NCBI GenBank assembly: GCA_963576735.1 | Contig: OY755173.1 | Span: 8,650,873-8,714,872 of the forward strand | Length of the DNA stretch: 64,000 nt | Reading direction: 5' to 3' | Source of the DNA: Bedellia somnulentella | Lineage: Eukaryota > Arthropoda > Insecta > Lepidoptera > Bedelliidae | In this document: positions 48,408-61,684 of the stretch, piece by piece | Numbering within the stretch: the first letter of the stretch is position 1 | How the letters are laid out: each line of letters starts with the position of its first letter | Program-made: the position numbers and the translations under genes | The notes under the pieces: model-generated | Seen by the model: the letters and a program-made list of their open reading frames with translations, nothing else | What the model was told of the DNA's origin: nothing | The model's database searches: none

Positions 48408-48709
48408 AGTACTTCACCTGTCGGGATTGTCCGACAATTTTACAAATATGTCGATATGTCGTGACAATTCTCTGTTCAATAAAGCAGAATTGACAAGTTT
48501 TTCACGACAAATTGTCACCTATCACCTGTCGCGCTAAAAGATTTATTGAACACAAAATTGTCGGATTGTCGCGACAATCCGACAATTTTGTCAGTTTTCC
48601 GCCTTGACAAATTTGTCACCTGTAATGTTTATTGAACAGAAACTTGTCGAATTGTAGAATTGTCACACTTGACATATATGTCGGATTGTCAGTTTTATTG
48701 AACAGGGCC

Positions 48710-50043
48710 CTGATAGAAATAATATTTACAAATGTAAATATTTGTAAAGTGAGTGATTGAACTTTGATTTCGTCATCGTAAGCTCGTTAAGAACTAGATT
48801 TCCACATCTCTTGTTGAATAAATTTAGCATAAGTTTAAAATAAAACTGAGAAGAATATATTAAGATGTCTCTTTTAATAAAATCATTCGTTAAGTTAAAT
48901 CATTGCCTGAGCCGTAGGTTGATTTTGGCCTCTTATTAGCCTTTTTATAGGATAATAACAAATTCGTTATAAAATTCGTAAAATATTTAAAAAAAAAGAT
49001 TTTGTTGTGTTGTTTCATTTTTTTTTGTATTTTTTTTTTATTATGTACATTGTTTTCTAAAAGAGGCTATGAATATATACTATGCTATGATAATGAAATT
49101 TATTTTTTACTTTATTAATATTTCGGAATCTTACATTGTTGGTAACTGTATGAAAGCAGGGAGTTTATCAATTTGGCAAAGATATATTTGACTCCAAAAT
49201 TTCTGGTTTGCTCCTTTTGGGGTGTAAGAGGTATGGCAATGAGAGCAGGAGGAAGGGACAATAAACCTCATAAGAATGTTTAAACAAATACTAAAAGTTG
49301 ACCAAGTCTTTATGCTAACAAAGTCGTATCATAGACCAAATATTATTATATATCCGTAAGGTTTCGGAAATAAAGCGTGAAACCAAATTTAACACTCTGT
49401 TTTACATGCCCAGCTATTATCGAATGACATGTTACATTACTTGCGCCGCTTTTGTAAGAGCTTAATTTAAGTTACATGAATGCTGTCATCACATGAATAG
49501 GTAATTCTTTGTGTTTTCTCAAGCTATTAATTTTCTCATCCTACTAACCATCTACAATCGTTCACTTCCGACTTACCTTTGTTAGGAACCTGTTCTTTTT
49601 GTGTCGTTCAAAATCAAAATTGTCTGGCGACTGCAGTCAAGGATCTTAAGTAACTATGTTATCTAATGTTTTTCTATCAATTACGTCGTCAAGTTGGATC
49701 AAATACAAGTATGCAATTGTCGTGTGAAAAGTATTGGAATGGCATTAGCCTATCTTTTCGCTTAGAAGGCTGAGGAATCTGGGGGTTTTTAAGTGAATGA
49801 TCGGTCATGTGGAGGATAAAGTATAATTTTCCCAATAATATTATGCCGCAACCAAAAAGCCAGAGCCAACCCTGAACAAGTAGGCTCTTTCATCATAGTT
49901 GATAACTTAATCAAATTCAAATAGTTAAAACATAACTTCCCCTTTCTAATGAAAGTAAGGGAAGAAATCCTACATTCTGAAGCTCGGGCTAACCAATAAG
50001 AATACAATTTAATAACCATATCCATGAGTACATGAATACATAT
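48710..50043. other. AT-rich region, nothing recognised
   Basis: Low-complexity T/A tracts near 48980-49040. No exon or repeat is confidently seen. Confidence 0.5.
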
Positions 50044-50275
50044 ATACATACAAATACTCTCGGCTATAAATCCTTAAAAGGGGCAGCCAGAGCTTTAGAG
50101 CTAAAAACTCCTCAGCCACATCGTGATATTGATAGGAGACAAGATGGTAAAAATAAAGTATCGTTGGTGATGGGTCTGCAACCGCATCGCCTGAACAAAA
50201 ACCACTTAGATAGGCGCATCCGCGGGAAGAAATGGTTCGATTCAATTCTAAACCGACAATACACAGCTTTATTAT
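50044..50275 (-). mobile_element. SINE A copy
   Basis: Reverse copy from CATACAAATACTCTCGGCTA through TGGTGATGGGTCTGCAACCG to ACCGACAATACACAGC. Confidence 0.75.
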
Positions 50276-50645
50276 TAATGTTAATACTATTTAAAAACCA
50301 TTTCTATAATATGAATGTATCTATGAAATTACATTGTAGGAATTAGGCAAGTCCCACCATCTCTCGAAGCAATGTTGCGTGAGTATCCGCGTGCGACTGC
50401 AGGAGATATCGTTATTGTTCCACTTCTTTTAATGATCTATCGCCACAGATATTTATGAGACATATTACTATTACTTAATTACTCGTGGGTGATATTAATT
50501 TGTCAGAAAGTTGATTGCAGGAACCGATGGATGATTTGGTGGGCGATGGGGAATGATTAGAAAATATCACAATTAAAATAAAAATATGTACCGAATTGAA
50601 ATATGAAGAAACTTAAACAACTAAAAATGCATGCGCATTATATTC
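50276..50645. other. AT-rich spacer
   Basis: A 28-codon frame near 50370 (MLREYPRATAGDIVIV) has no support beyond being open. Confidence 0.3.
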
Positions 50646-50775
50646 AATGAGGGATAGATAGATCTCCCACAATTCCTTGTAGAATTAAGGACGGCTGGTA
50701 ATGGGTTTCCAGCCACGTCAACCTTAAATTACTTAAAATGAGTTAGTGCTATTCTCAATCGCTACTACGCCTACG
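50646..50775 (-). repeat. SINE A partial, diverged
   Basis: Blocks GGTAATGGGTTTCCAGCCAC and GTTAGTGCTATTCTCAATCG. Confidence 0.5.
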
Positions 50776-51119
50776 CGAAGATATGAAATATTTCTGTATA
50801 AAGATACATTGATAAACGTAGGGATTAATATATTAAATGAATGTAATTTATAACTCAATGGATTACCAGAAGCCAATAGTTGATTTCCTGCCATTCAAAA
50901 GACCAATGCAGCCTTAATAACGATTACCGATAAGGTGTTACCGACAGTTATAACATTAGCACGGTTTCTTTAGCCAAACTATGCTTTAGTTCAAGGAAGT
51001 ATATATTATTACACCACTCAGGTAAAAGCTACAACAGATAATAAAGAATTTGGGTTCAAATCCTATTTCGAACCTAGATCTTGGTGACTCTGACTGTCTG
51101 AAAAGACACATTTTTGAAA

Positions 51120-51370
51120 AAACTGTGTAGCGTTGGCTGAGAATAGCACTCCCCAATTTCTTCCCGTGTGTGTTCGTATAAGGCGACCACAATTAAGGGT
51201 AAGGGGCATTTTAAGTGGTTTTTGGGCGATGCGCTTGAACACCCGTCACCAACAACCTCAACAATATTTTCCCTAGTCAACTCCTAAAAATAGCCGAGGA
51301 ATTCTTAGTTTGAAGCTCTGGCTACCCTTTCCAGAGATTCATATCTGTGAGCGTATGAATGTATGTAGAA
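51120..51370 (+). mobile_element. SINE A copy
   Basis: From CTGTGTAGCGTTGGCTGAGA through GGGCGATGCGCTTGAACACC to TTCATATCTGTGAGCGTATG. Confidence 0.7.
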
Positions 51371-52854
51371 AAAAATAACCACTCTTTTATCTGCCAACGT
51401 TTTGGAGACATGTTGTAATTCTTAAATAATTATGATTGCAATGCATTAAAGTTACAATAATAGTTTTTCTGAGGCGACTTCAAGAGATGTTCGGAACAAC
51501 TACTATAGTATTAACCCCTGTCTATCCATCCCTTTATATTTGCCTATCGGGCTTAATTAATAACAAGAAGTAAACGCAGCTTAAGCTAAGCTTAAGACAA
51601 GGAAATAGAAAAGCACCTTACATTTGTTAAAAGCGATTGAAAAACTAGCGTTGAGTCGACGTACACGTAATAGATAGGGTTGCCGCGCCTCGCCGCTTTG
51701 CAGACTAATGTTTCTAGTTTTTTAGACTAAACTGTACTCATACTCATACTGTAGCTGTCAGTTCCCTATATGGATTATGCTATGTGTAATGTATGATCGC
51801 TTTGACTTGTAATCAATTAATTATTGCAATATCATACACCGATACCTTTCACGAGTTGAAATTTCATGTTTGAAGAGTACGTAATCGGTGCGTTTAGTAA
51901 AAGTTGGCGCATGGATTATTATTGAACTAGTACTTAGCAGTTATTAGCTTGGCGATTTCATAAACTTATCTTGCAGGTTAATACTATTTGATTCCAAAGT
52001 GACCAGATCTATCGTATAGACATTCACTAAGTTCTTTTATGAACATTCATTTATGATCGCATTTGGCAATTATGATGTAGTTTTATCTAATTCCTAAATA
52101 TCATATTACAGATAAGGTCTTGCGCTGGTCTAATCAATCAGGTTTCCGCGAACATTCTGAAGTCATTATTTAAGGGACTACCTACGGACCTAATAAGGGA
52201 CTTATAAAGGTGTGATAAGCTAAGTAAGATAATCACACTACACATTGACTTGCTACCGTCTTCTTTGTACCGTGTCGTGAAATATCCACTTTTATTTACT
52301 TACTCTGGTACTAGTTCGAAAGTATAAAAACAAATGTGTTCCTATTTCGTTACGCATAATATATCCCTATTACATGCATACCTTGATTTGTATTCAGCCA
52401 TTTAGATTGCATTACAATGCTTTATCATACGGTGAAAAAAAAATACCTTTAAATTATAACCAGTAATTAACAGGCTAATCTGATATGGAGCAAATATCAA
52501 TTATGGTTTTATTAGTAACATTTTCAATCAATTCCATCTTCAAAGTTTCCTTACACCATAAGTTAACCTCAAAACTACATCGTAGTTTTATCAAAACCAG
52601 TCTCAGTAAAGAGTACGTAACTTGTTTCATTAATCTTAGCAGAAATACACTGTTGAAGTATAAACGTACAGTGCACATTAAGATGCGCATAGTATTACAG
52701 ATCGCTGTCGGAGCAGTGAATCATGGAACAGGAGAGAGCGATATGACGTACTCGTTGAGGTCCGTTTATTTAGTGTTTAGATGAGCTGAGTAGATCGTTT
52801 TTGATTCAAAATATATAGATGTGATTTAAAATAGACGATTGATTAGATACTCGT
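51371..52854. other. AT-rich region, nothing recognised
   Basis: Two opposite frames near 52475-52784 have no motif. A small GC-rich patch lies at 51680-51705 without further signal. Confidence 0.4.
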
Positions 52855-52865
52855 AATTCCTGTGT

Positions 52866-53215
52866 GAGGACTGCCTCCGTGGCCTCACGGTTAAGCGCTT
52901 GGTTTCAAGTACGGAGGTAGGCTTTGATCCCGGGGGGTGGTAACCTTACAAATTTAATTTGTAAGATTTAACCCAGTCTTGAAGGATATTGCAGGCTTTA
53001 ATCACTTGATCATCCGAAAATAAAGATGATTCCGTGCTTCGGAGGGCACGTCAAGCAGTCGGTCCAGGCTACTATTACCTTAGATAAAAAAGACTATTAC
53101 GCTAGTAGTCGTTAGTCTGCCAACCCGCAATTGGCCAGCGTGGTGGACTATGGCCAAAGCGCCCTTTATAGGGTAGGCTCGAGCCCCTTGGTGGGGACAT
53201 ATATGGGCTGGGAAG
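52866..53215 (+). mobile_element. SINE D copy (tRNA-derived) with 11-bp target duplication
   Basis: AATTCCTGTGT flanks it at 52855-52865 and 53216-53226. The head CTGCCTCCGTGGCCTCACGG / TTAAGCG is A-box-like and GGCTTTGATCCC B-box-like. The tail ends CCCTTGGTGGGGACATATAT. It is homologous to 26877-27207. Confidence 0.88.
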
Positions 53216-53226
53216 AATTCCTGTGT

Positions 53227-55481
53227 TATAATTACTTTAAAAGTTTGTGTTGCTTGAAAAGTGAAAGCACTGTAGGAATTGAACTATTCCTTCCTTTTTG
53301 TGACGTTAAACTATATTTAGGGCAGATTCTGTCACTATATTCTTATCAGTCAAAGTCAAGTCGTATAAAATATTGTACTTTTTCTACTTAGTTCATTGGA
53401 AAGTGATGATGGTGTATACTTGTAATTTTTACGATTTTATTTTTTGGAAACGATAGAATTGTTTTTTTTTTATACTTGCCTTCATGTACTCACTAGATGT
53501 ACTTAAAACAGACAGTCGATCACCACGAGGAAAATAAATACTAACAAAATTTAAACTCAAATAAGTGTACTTTTTATAGTATCAATGCAGGAATAATTAT
53601 TATGTACAAATGGAACATAATAAAGTAATCACAAGCGTCAATCACCAAATGAAGACCTAACGACTAATTTATGCATTGAAACGTTCAAATTCTTAAGATG
53701 AATGCGAAAGTATCCGAGAGAAATTTCATTAAAATCTTATGTGAGCAGTTGAGCACCAAATCAACTTATTTTTTACTCAATTACATCATCGCAGATAATC
53801 GTTTTCATTTGACAAGAGCATCTATTTGCTTAATGTCAAATTGACTCACAAAAAGTTTGCGTGTTCGCATGCCGCGCAATTTGCTAACAATTTAGTATGT
53901 TACAACATTTGTAATGTCATAGTTTTAATCAGGTATTATTTGTAATCATTATTGTTTTGTTATATTATACGCTTATTTGAAATACATGTATATGTAATGT
54001 ACTAACTGCATTCCCATAAATGAATGAATCTGTTTGAAATTGAGATTGAGACTGTTTCGGGAGAGTTAATTGAATGAGTAATGTGGTTTAGTTATTACAT
54101 TTTGTTTGTTTTGTTCAAATTACATGTATTAATAAATGAATAATTTATTTAAAATGCTAGGTTACCAAAGGAAACACCCACAAGAAAGGATCCCTTCAGT
54201 TCATATATTCCAGAGAAGAAAATGACATCCACCATTTCATATATCTTTTTAAATAAAATAAACAGGTAAATCTGGTTTGCAAATGTATGGATTAAATTTT
54301 TAAGCTTTGATGTAGTTAAATTGATGTTGAATTTGGCTGACTCATTAATAACTTAACAATTGAGTCATATACATACTATTTGGAACCATATAATTTATGG
54401 CGTGGCGCGGCGTCCCGTGTCTTAAAATGCGTTACTTTTATCTTGAAGGAAGTAAAATAAAACTAAAAAGTTAAAAGTTATAAACTCAATAATATCTTTT
54501 CGCATGCCAACTCGCATTTAGCCCATTGTGATAGATTTTTTGTTTCTAGTAATTGAAATAAAGTACTCTATTATATCACTAAGTACTGACTAGTTAATGA
54601 AAAAATTGCACACATCTGTAGACAAGTAAAGATGCAAAGATAATTATAACTTGAGCGCCAATAATAAATCAGTTGACATTTGAAAGGCGAGCAGCAATTT
54701 GTTGGGCAAACGATGGCACCTCGTGAAAGCTTATGAGGGCATATAGATAGGCAGACACAACAAACATAGAAATATGAGCTTCGTGTTACGTTTGATAAAT
54801 TACAGACATAATTATTTAAACGGATTATTGATGATAGGAATCATATCTGCAAATGGATGTACTAGTGGTAATGATGTAAGCATTTAAATTAATTAAGTAG
54901 AACATTGTAGTACTTAAGCGGGATAAGATTAATGTTTGATTGCAGATTTTTTGTAAACATTGCCGTATTCGTGTAACATAAATCAATGGTCATTAAAAAT
55001 GTGCATAGACACATGCTCATTTAACCATGGTATTGAGAAAAGTTTGGTGCTTCTTCTTAAGATCCTTATTGTTTATCTGTCGCAGAAAAAGATAAAGTAA
55101 AATTCTTTTTAGTTGCTTTCAAGCAAATCTCATTTGTAATTTACTCAACAAAATCATATTCCAAATTAATTAGTTCGATTACAAGTTTTATACTTTTGCG
55201 TCTGATAGTTTGCAATGTTCCCATTTAATTACCCACAATTCAATACACGAATGATAATGGATGCATGTTTGGTGTCCAAAAGTAGGCCATAACTGCACCT
55301 GATCGTGTTTTCAAATCAAATAAATCTAACATAGAATTCCCCGTTATGGCCAGAAGTGTTCATGATTATTTATTGATTTAGCAATGCGTTCAAATTGGTA
55401 ACATGCCTTTGTTTGTAATTGATATGAGGTGAGTATCGTGGAATTTTGTTGTTATACCATTAGATTTTAATACGTAGATAT
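53227..55481. other. AT-rich region, nothing recognised
   Basis: No repeat family of this window and no exon-like sequence is found. Confidence 0.5.
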
Positions 55482-55493
55482 TAAATGTTATGA

Positions 55494-55856
55494 CATGATA
55501 GTCCAGTGGGTAGAACACCCGCCCGAAAAACAGAAGGGCGTGAGTTCCAATCCTGGGACGGGCCTACACCAATTTGTCTTTTCTAAAGTCATATGTGTGG
55601 TTAATTTATCATGGTTGCTAACGGTGAGGGAAAACATCGTGAGGAAACCCACATGGCTGAGTTGTACTTAGTCATGTGACAGTGTATTCGTACAAAACGG
55701 CGATAGGCCTGCCCCCTATCACGTGAGTACACTGTCTAAGCAAAACGTGGGTACCTTCTCTGGAAACTAGATGGCACTTGCCATGTGAGTTCAGAAGTAT
55801 TGGTACCTCTGCCAACCCCTTCGGGGATAAACGGCGTGAACGTTTATATTTATTTA
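55494..55856 (+). mobile_element. SINE B, full-length copy with 12-bp target duplication
   Basis: TAAATGTTATGA flanks it at 55482-55493 and 55857-55868. The tRNA-related head has A-box TGATAGTCCAGTGGGTAG and B-box-like GAGTTCCAATCC. The body includes ACCCACATGGCTGAGTTGTA and CGGCGATAGGCCTGCCCCCT. The tail is GGCGTGAACGTTTATAT. Confidence 0.9.
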
Positions 55857-55868
55857 TAAATGTTATGA

Positions 55869-56830
55869 TTGCACTTTTGAAGCCAATTTCTTTTTTGAAG
55901 CAGTTAAGTTACATAATTCAGAAGTGAGACACATAAATGACCTAACTTGTAAATTCCTTGTTAATATGACTAGGGATAAAGGTTATATTAAAGAATTGTA
56001 CAAAATATACTCATTATTATATTGTTGTTTCGTCCTTTAACTCCTTCTAAATATATTTAAAATTATAATTATCAGTGTCACATTCAGAAACATACAACAT
56101 ATCATATCGTTATTTAAATCGATAGCAATTTTCTTTACCTAATCTTTTTATTTACTTTTAATTAACATGAGTAATCTACAATATTAATATTATAGACTAA
56201 AATAAAATATATACTGCATAGTCTTAATTACTAATTAGATAAATCATTTTATTAAATTTATATTGGAACCAATTCCAAATAGTATCAGTTCTCTAAGTCC
56301 CTACAAGTCAACGAAGATAGAACTGACACTTGTAACTTATCTAGCGGGTGTAGGCGTATTGGCTTGGCATGTACATGAGTTGGCAACTTGGTGTCTATCC
56401 ACCAGCTACCTATTAACCTGTCTTCAGTGTCTGTGGTAATCGTGTCACTGAATATCTAAGAAATGGAAAGCAATTTCCTTCTTTATCTTTTTCACTGATT
56501 ATAGTGTCTTTAGGTATTTAAACATAGTGACGAGGTTAACATTGATAAAAAAGGTTAGCTTAGATAAAGAAAAAAATAAACGCTTGAAACTTAGCATACC
56601 TTATAACAGGGGTCTGGCAATTTTTTTTTTTTTTATTTATTTATACATATTTAAAAATACTTTTTTATACACCAAACCTATAGAACCAAGTAAAACAGTT
56701 ATCTCTTGCTTAGTTAGGTGTTACCGAGGCAGTCCAAATAGACCGGAGTCTGTGCCAGGACCAACCATCCATTTTAAGTACTCGAGTAGTCTGTACAAGA
56801 GAATTTTCCACAACGAAAATTTTTTAAGTA
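55869..56830. other. AT-rich region with T tract
   Basis: A long T run at about 56617-56632 followed by (TTTA)n may be the reversed poly-A of an old retroelement. An (AT)n run is at 56854-56871. The 128-codon frame at 56527-56913 crosses these and is not a gene. Confidence 0.35.
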
Positions 56831-56989
56831 AAAAGAGGGAATATATAAATACATATATATATATATATATAGTAAATGAAAAAGTAACTATACATGCATT
56901 AAATTTACAATAAGAAATAAATAGCAAATTACGAGAAGTAAGCTTATATTAACTTAAATATAAATATATTTATTTTATTTGTTATATAG

Positions 56990-57975
56990 TATACCTATGT
57001 AGTTTTTATCAAAATGTCATACATATTTTGAAACTCTTTATAATTCACATCTAGTAAAAATAATTTTGATCTTGATTTTATGTTATTTAGGTTAAGTTTT
57101 GTTTTTCTTATATCTAGTTCTTCTCCGCTGTAAATTATAAAATTCCTTATTTCAGTAGGCAACAATTCATACATGCGTGGTGCGATTTGGGAAAAGTGTT
57201 TACGTGCTGAAGTCGTGTGTCTAAAAGGAATTACAAATGTTTTCCTAATGGTTTGTCGGAGGGTAGAAGGTTTGTCATTTAGAGGAAATTTATCCGGATG
57301 TTGGACTAAGTACATAATACATTGATGAATATTTGCCTTGGCGTTAGCACTTTTGATATTTTGTAGATTTTTCTGTAGGGTAAAGTTTAGGCTTTCTATT
57401 CATAATTTTTAAATTATTTTTTTGAGCAATTTCTAATTTCTTCACCAAAGTGTATCCGCAACTTCCCCAACTTACAACCGCATATAGAAGAAGCGACTGT
57501 GTTAGAGCAAAGTAAACAGACATTGATGTGTTTTTATCTACTATATTTCGAAGCTCAACATAAACGTAAGATAGCCTCCTGATTCTATCAGCAAGCAAGT
57601 TCACATGTAAATCCCATCTTAGGTGCTCATCAATTACAATACCTAGATACCGTACAGAGGATGATTTAGAAATTTCCTTGCAGTTGCAATCGTGCTCCTG
57701 GTTATGACAGGAATGTATTTTGAGGCTGAGTTTATTTTTAGGAAGCCCTGCTTTAGTTAGTGAAAAGCACACATAGGTGGTCTTTTCTTCGTTGAGAGAT
57801 AGAAGATTACCGTCAAACCATTTCTTTACTATATTTAGACCATTAATACTATTTTTCAACACAATATCCCAAGAATTCCCTTTAAAACTGATTACAGTAT
57901 CGTCAGCGAAGCATATGGTTTGAGCGTTTGGTAGAAGTTCGCAAAGGTCATTGATATACATGATAAAAAGAATTG
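56990..57975 (-). pseudogene. 5'-truncated jockey-like LINE
   Basis: Minus strand: GPILFIMYINDLCELLPNAQ, then ICFADDTVISF (RT motif C), KWFDGNLLSLNEEKTTYVCF, VRYLGIVIDEHLRWDLHV, SLLLYAVVSWGSCGYTLVKK, then after a stop/frameshift near 57345 LNDKPSTLRQTIRKTFVIPF and LLPTEIRNF. It lacks everything before the IYINDL block, as expected of an incomplete reverse transcript. It is the same clade as 6640-8115 but a different subfamily. Confidence 0.82.
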
Positions 57976-60960
57976 GGCCTTGAAAATATCATAATAGTTT
58001 TATTTTTTTCCTGTCAACAAATACATTTAGTTCCTGAATGGAGAAAAATGCGTCCTCATTTAAAAATTACTATTTCAATGGAATTACAATTACAAAACAT
58101 GAATCGCTTTATAAGAAAGTTTAAAACCCATGAGTAGTCCATAGAAATGCTATGTTAAACGTTACTCTATTTTCCATACAAAACATGTTAAACAAATTCA
58201 AATACGTACCTCAAACGTTTATCGTTTACACTAAAGCAAAGTAATTGGCCGCTTGTAATGTAAATTGTGGCATTATAGTTTTAGGTCATAGTTGTACCAG
58301 AAAGTGGCGAACTCGCAGAGAAACATTTGAAAGTGTCTCTCTTGTAAGTGGATAGGAACGCTGGACGATCGAACACACTTCCCATAGCTTTCCCCGCTTC
58401 GTTTAGCTTCCATCATCATAGTAAAAGCCTTATATAAAACAACCCTTTTGTCAAAATGTTTGCAATGCAATAATGTTTTTTTTTTCTGTTTTAGGCTGTC
58501 CAGTTTAGAGTTTAATTTTTGCTATATTTATTGCACAGTTAATATTTCCTGTCTCCTTACCATAAATTTGTTCTCCGGCATAAGAAAATAAAAATTTTGT
58601 TACAAGTAAAGACTAGAATTTCCCCTAGATTACAATAAATTGGTTCCATGAAATTAAGGTCCACACTTTACTTCTTTTTTTATTGACTCACCTACAATTA
58701 ATTAATTTTAAATGATTTAGGACCTCTTTTGTGTCCTCAAATTAAAAGTTAATACTAAGAAGAATCGCATATTTCGTGTGATCTATGAATTATGGTGACA
58801 TGACTTATTCGTGTATCAACTGTTTAGTAATAACAATAAAAACTATAAACATAAAATTATATTCAATCATAAAAAAATGGCTTTTATGAGTGCTACTGTG
58901 TAATAATTTAACAAAGTATATTACCTAAATTATGCTAATCATCTTAAAAAATGTTAATCCAACAATTAATGAACACTAAATCTGTAAAATAAATTGGAGT
59001 AGTATGTAAATATTTATAACTAATTAACTTTACAGTCCTGTCGGTTAGATAACTAGCAAGATACATTATAGAGCATCGGCCCCCGCCTTCGTGGGAAACT
59101 TTCGCTGTCACTGCCTCAATTGGGTCGTCTCGTGCGATATCATAACAATGCAATGCAAAACGTGATTGTTGTCATTCGCTTTTAAATGTTTACAAATGCA
59201 TACGTTCTTAGTTATACTGATTAAGTAAGTGTTATCGGAGCGGATGGATGAAGGCTAAGTGACGAAATATGTACAGTGCTGTTGCAGATGGCGCCTTTGG
59301 AGGATGAGCACGAAAGGTTCCTAACGTCAGCACAGCAGAAACGTTAATCGGTTAAGAATTTAAAAAAAATGGATTTCCTTGTCACTATTAAATTATGTGG
59401 GAGTGATCAGGGATGTTTCGGTAAGAGTACTAATGTTATTAATCATTAGGTCACTTTTTTGATTCCTCTTGTTATAAGTACCAAATTTTTGCTTGGATTG
59501 TGCATTTACGTGATACATTGACACTCAACATGGCTTAGTACAACTCAGCCTAATGGACTTCCTCACATTCATTATCCTGAGAGAGTCGAAAACAACCTTG
59601 ATAAATAAATCGCCCATATGAATTAGAGAGCGTCTCGCTCTTTTCCACTGAGGTACTATGATGGTTTTAGGGTTGTTAACTGATAACATCAATAAAATTT
59701 CACTATGCGATACGATACATACAAAAACAAGATGACAAAAAAAATATTTAGTAAGAATTCACTTATTAATCATTATTCCAATTATATCTGTCTGTAAATT
59801 TCCAACCTCCATATTAAGTAATATCTCATGAAACTAGTTCACAACACAACAATAATTCACAGTAGGTAAGGCACATAAGAATTTTAAGTACCAACTTCAG
59901 TCTCGTAACTTGCAGTAAAAACGTAAGTAACATGTGAAACCTCAGTGCGTGCTTTATAAGCCGGGTGTAATTTCACCATAGAATGTGATGCGAGTGGTTT
60001 ACCTTTGATCTGCACGTAACTTCAACGCAACATAGTGGTCGTAGAAAGGTGACAGGAGCAGTTAGTGGCATCGGTCGATTAGTTCCGCAAATAGCCTCTT
60101 AGAAAATTTTCCTACCGTGAGGAGTGGATTTATTGAGAAGTAGGAGAAAAATCTATTCTTTTTGTCAGTTTTGAACGAAATAGGAGAAAATGCTAGTTTT
60201 TTATATTGCATAAGTTTTTTGTTAAGCAAGTAAATAGTTGATAGCTAAGCATTAGCACTTACTCATAGCATGGGGGATCTTAATTCAGTATTAAGGATTT
60301 ATATGTTAAATCTAGACTCCGTAGACCGAGGAGCAACTTTTCTATAGAAAAAGTGGTTCTCAGAGGTAAAATCATTAGTCAAACGGATTGTCTATGACAG
60401 ATAAACAGATAAAATCTAGTCTCGTTAAAAGAAGGAGACCTCTGAGGAAAATAAGTGAATCCGTCAAATTTTGTCATATTAATTTTGGCCTATGTATCGA
60501 GGTAAAATTAATGATAATTTAGGTAAATAATGACACCATAGTTATTGACTGAAATAGTTATTAAATGAATGTCAAGTCAATGAATCAATCAGAATGGCAA
60601 ATTTTAAAATCACTTTACTGAAATTAATTCGGTATAATGATCACCACGCCTTCTTTACAGGTATTGCATTAGGCGCTACTAAACACTTTAGTTAAGAGAA
60701 GAGCAGTGAGCATATTACAGTTTAAAACTAAGTGATGTATACACACTTTGTATAGTAGTAAACAATAAAAGAATGACGTTATTCTATTAATGTTTCATCA
60801 TAACTTCAAGAACAAAAAGTAGTAAAAAGCCAAGATAATGAAATTATAATGTAAGAACGTAAAGTGTTTATAAGCCGAGTTTATAGCATTGCGCTAGTTA
60901 TTTTAGTCAAATAGAAGAAGAAATGGTCTTGTTAGTCGGGTGAAGACGTTAGTTTAAAAC
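57976..60960. other. Gene-poor region
   Basis: 58281-58440 on the minus strand has a coding-looking 48-codon stretch (MMMEAKRSGESYGKC ... EFATFWYNYDLKL) ending in a stop, which I suspect is an uncharacterised repeat. 58944-59153 (-) contains another short, less convincing frame. Otherwise it is AT-rich and unremarkable. Confidence 0.3.
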
Positions 60961-60972
60961 TAGTTTAATGTA

Positions 60973-61340
60973 ATGAGACCGTGATAGCCCAGTGGGTAGA
61001 ACACTCGGTTATCGTGCAAACGACTAGTGTTCAAATCCTGGGTCGGGCCTACACCAATTTGTCTTTTCTAAAGACATATGTGTGGTTAATTTATTATGGT
61101 TGTTAACGGTGAGGGAAAACATCGTGAGGAAACCCACATGGCTGAGTTGTACTTAGTCATGTGACAGTGTATTCGTACAAAACGGCGATAGGCCTGCCCC
61201 CTATCACGTGAGTACAATGTCCATGCAAAACGTGGGTACTCTGAACACCAAGTGACAAAGTCACGTGATGTTCAGAAGTATTAGTACCTGTGCCAACCCC
61301 TTCGGGGATATTCGGCGTGAACGTTTATGTTATGTTATGT
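60973..61340 (+). mobile_element. SINE B, full-length copy with 12-bp target duplication
   Basis: TAGTTTAATGTA flanks it at 60961-60972 and 61341-61352. The A-box TGATAGCCCAGTGGGTAG and B-box GTTCAAATCCTG lie in the head. The tail is GGCGTGAACGTTTATG followed by (TTATG)n. It is the reference copy for the family in this window. Confidence 0.92.
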
Positions 61341-61684
61341 TAGTTTAATGTACTCAGATATTGACACACTATGTTGTATAGTCAGGTTTAATGATGATAG
61401 ACTGCGACTATCAATTTTAACATTACTTGTTATACTTACTTTGAAGCTATATAATAATATGTTAATGTATTGATGTAACCAAGTTTAAAAAGAACCCAAC
61501 AAAAATTTCTTCTATACCAGTTTATAATAATATTATAAAGTTGTTGAGTTGTAAAAAGACAATTCGAATCAGTCCAAGTGATTTTAAAAGTCTATTACTC
61601 ATTGTAAGTTAAACTAGCTAGCTAATATCTGAAAAAACTGACATTCGGAGTAAACATTGAACATGTCATTGAAGACAGAGTAAA

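Larger units (their letters stand above)
46892..48709. mobile_element. Harbinger-like DNA transposon split by a Helitron
   Basis: The ends are inverted repeats of about 40 bases (outermost GGCCCTGTTCAATAAAAC), differing at one internal base. Inside each end, blocks of GTTCAATAAA plus palindromes such as GACAAATTTGTC and GACATATATGTC are iterated every ~70 bases. A Helitron sits at 47208-48193. Between it and the right end, a minus-strand frame at 48210-48407 reads SSSESSEDEYFVQIQARR and RINFSFSVTDFSTDSER, reminiscent of the N-terminus of Harbinger transposase-derived proteins. No DDE domain remains. The GGCCCTGTT-type end fits PIF/Harbinger; the target duplication is unclear. Confidence 0.65.

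Noticed and set aside
59287..59346. Short terminal exon (MAPLEDEHERFL...) after CTGTTGCAG
   Set aside because: It looks exon-like, but only 19 codons long and with no partner exon or homology; kept out as a chance match.
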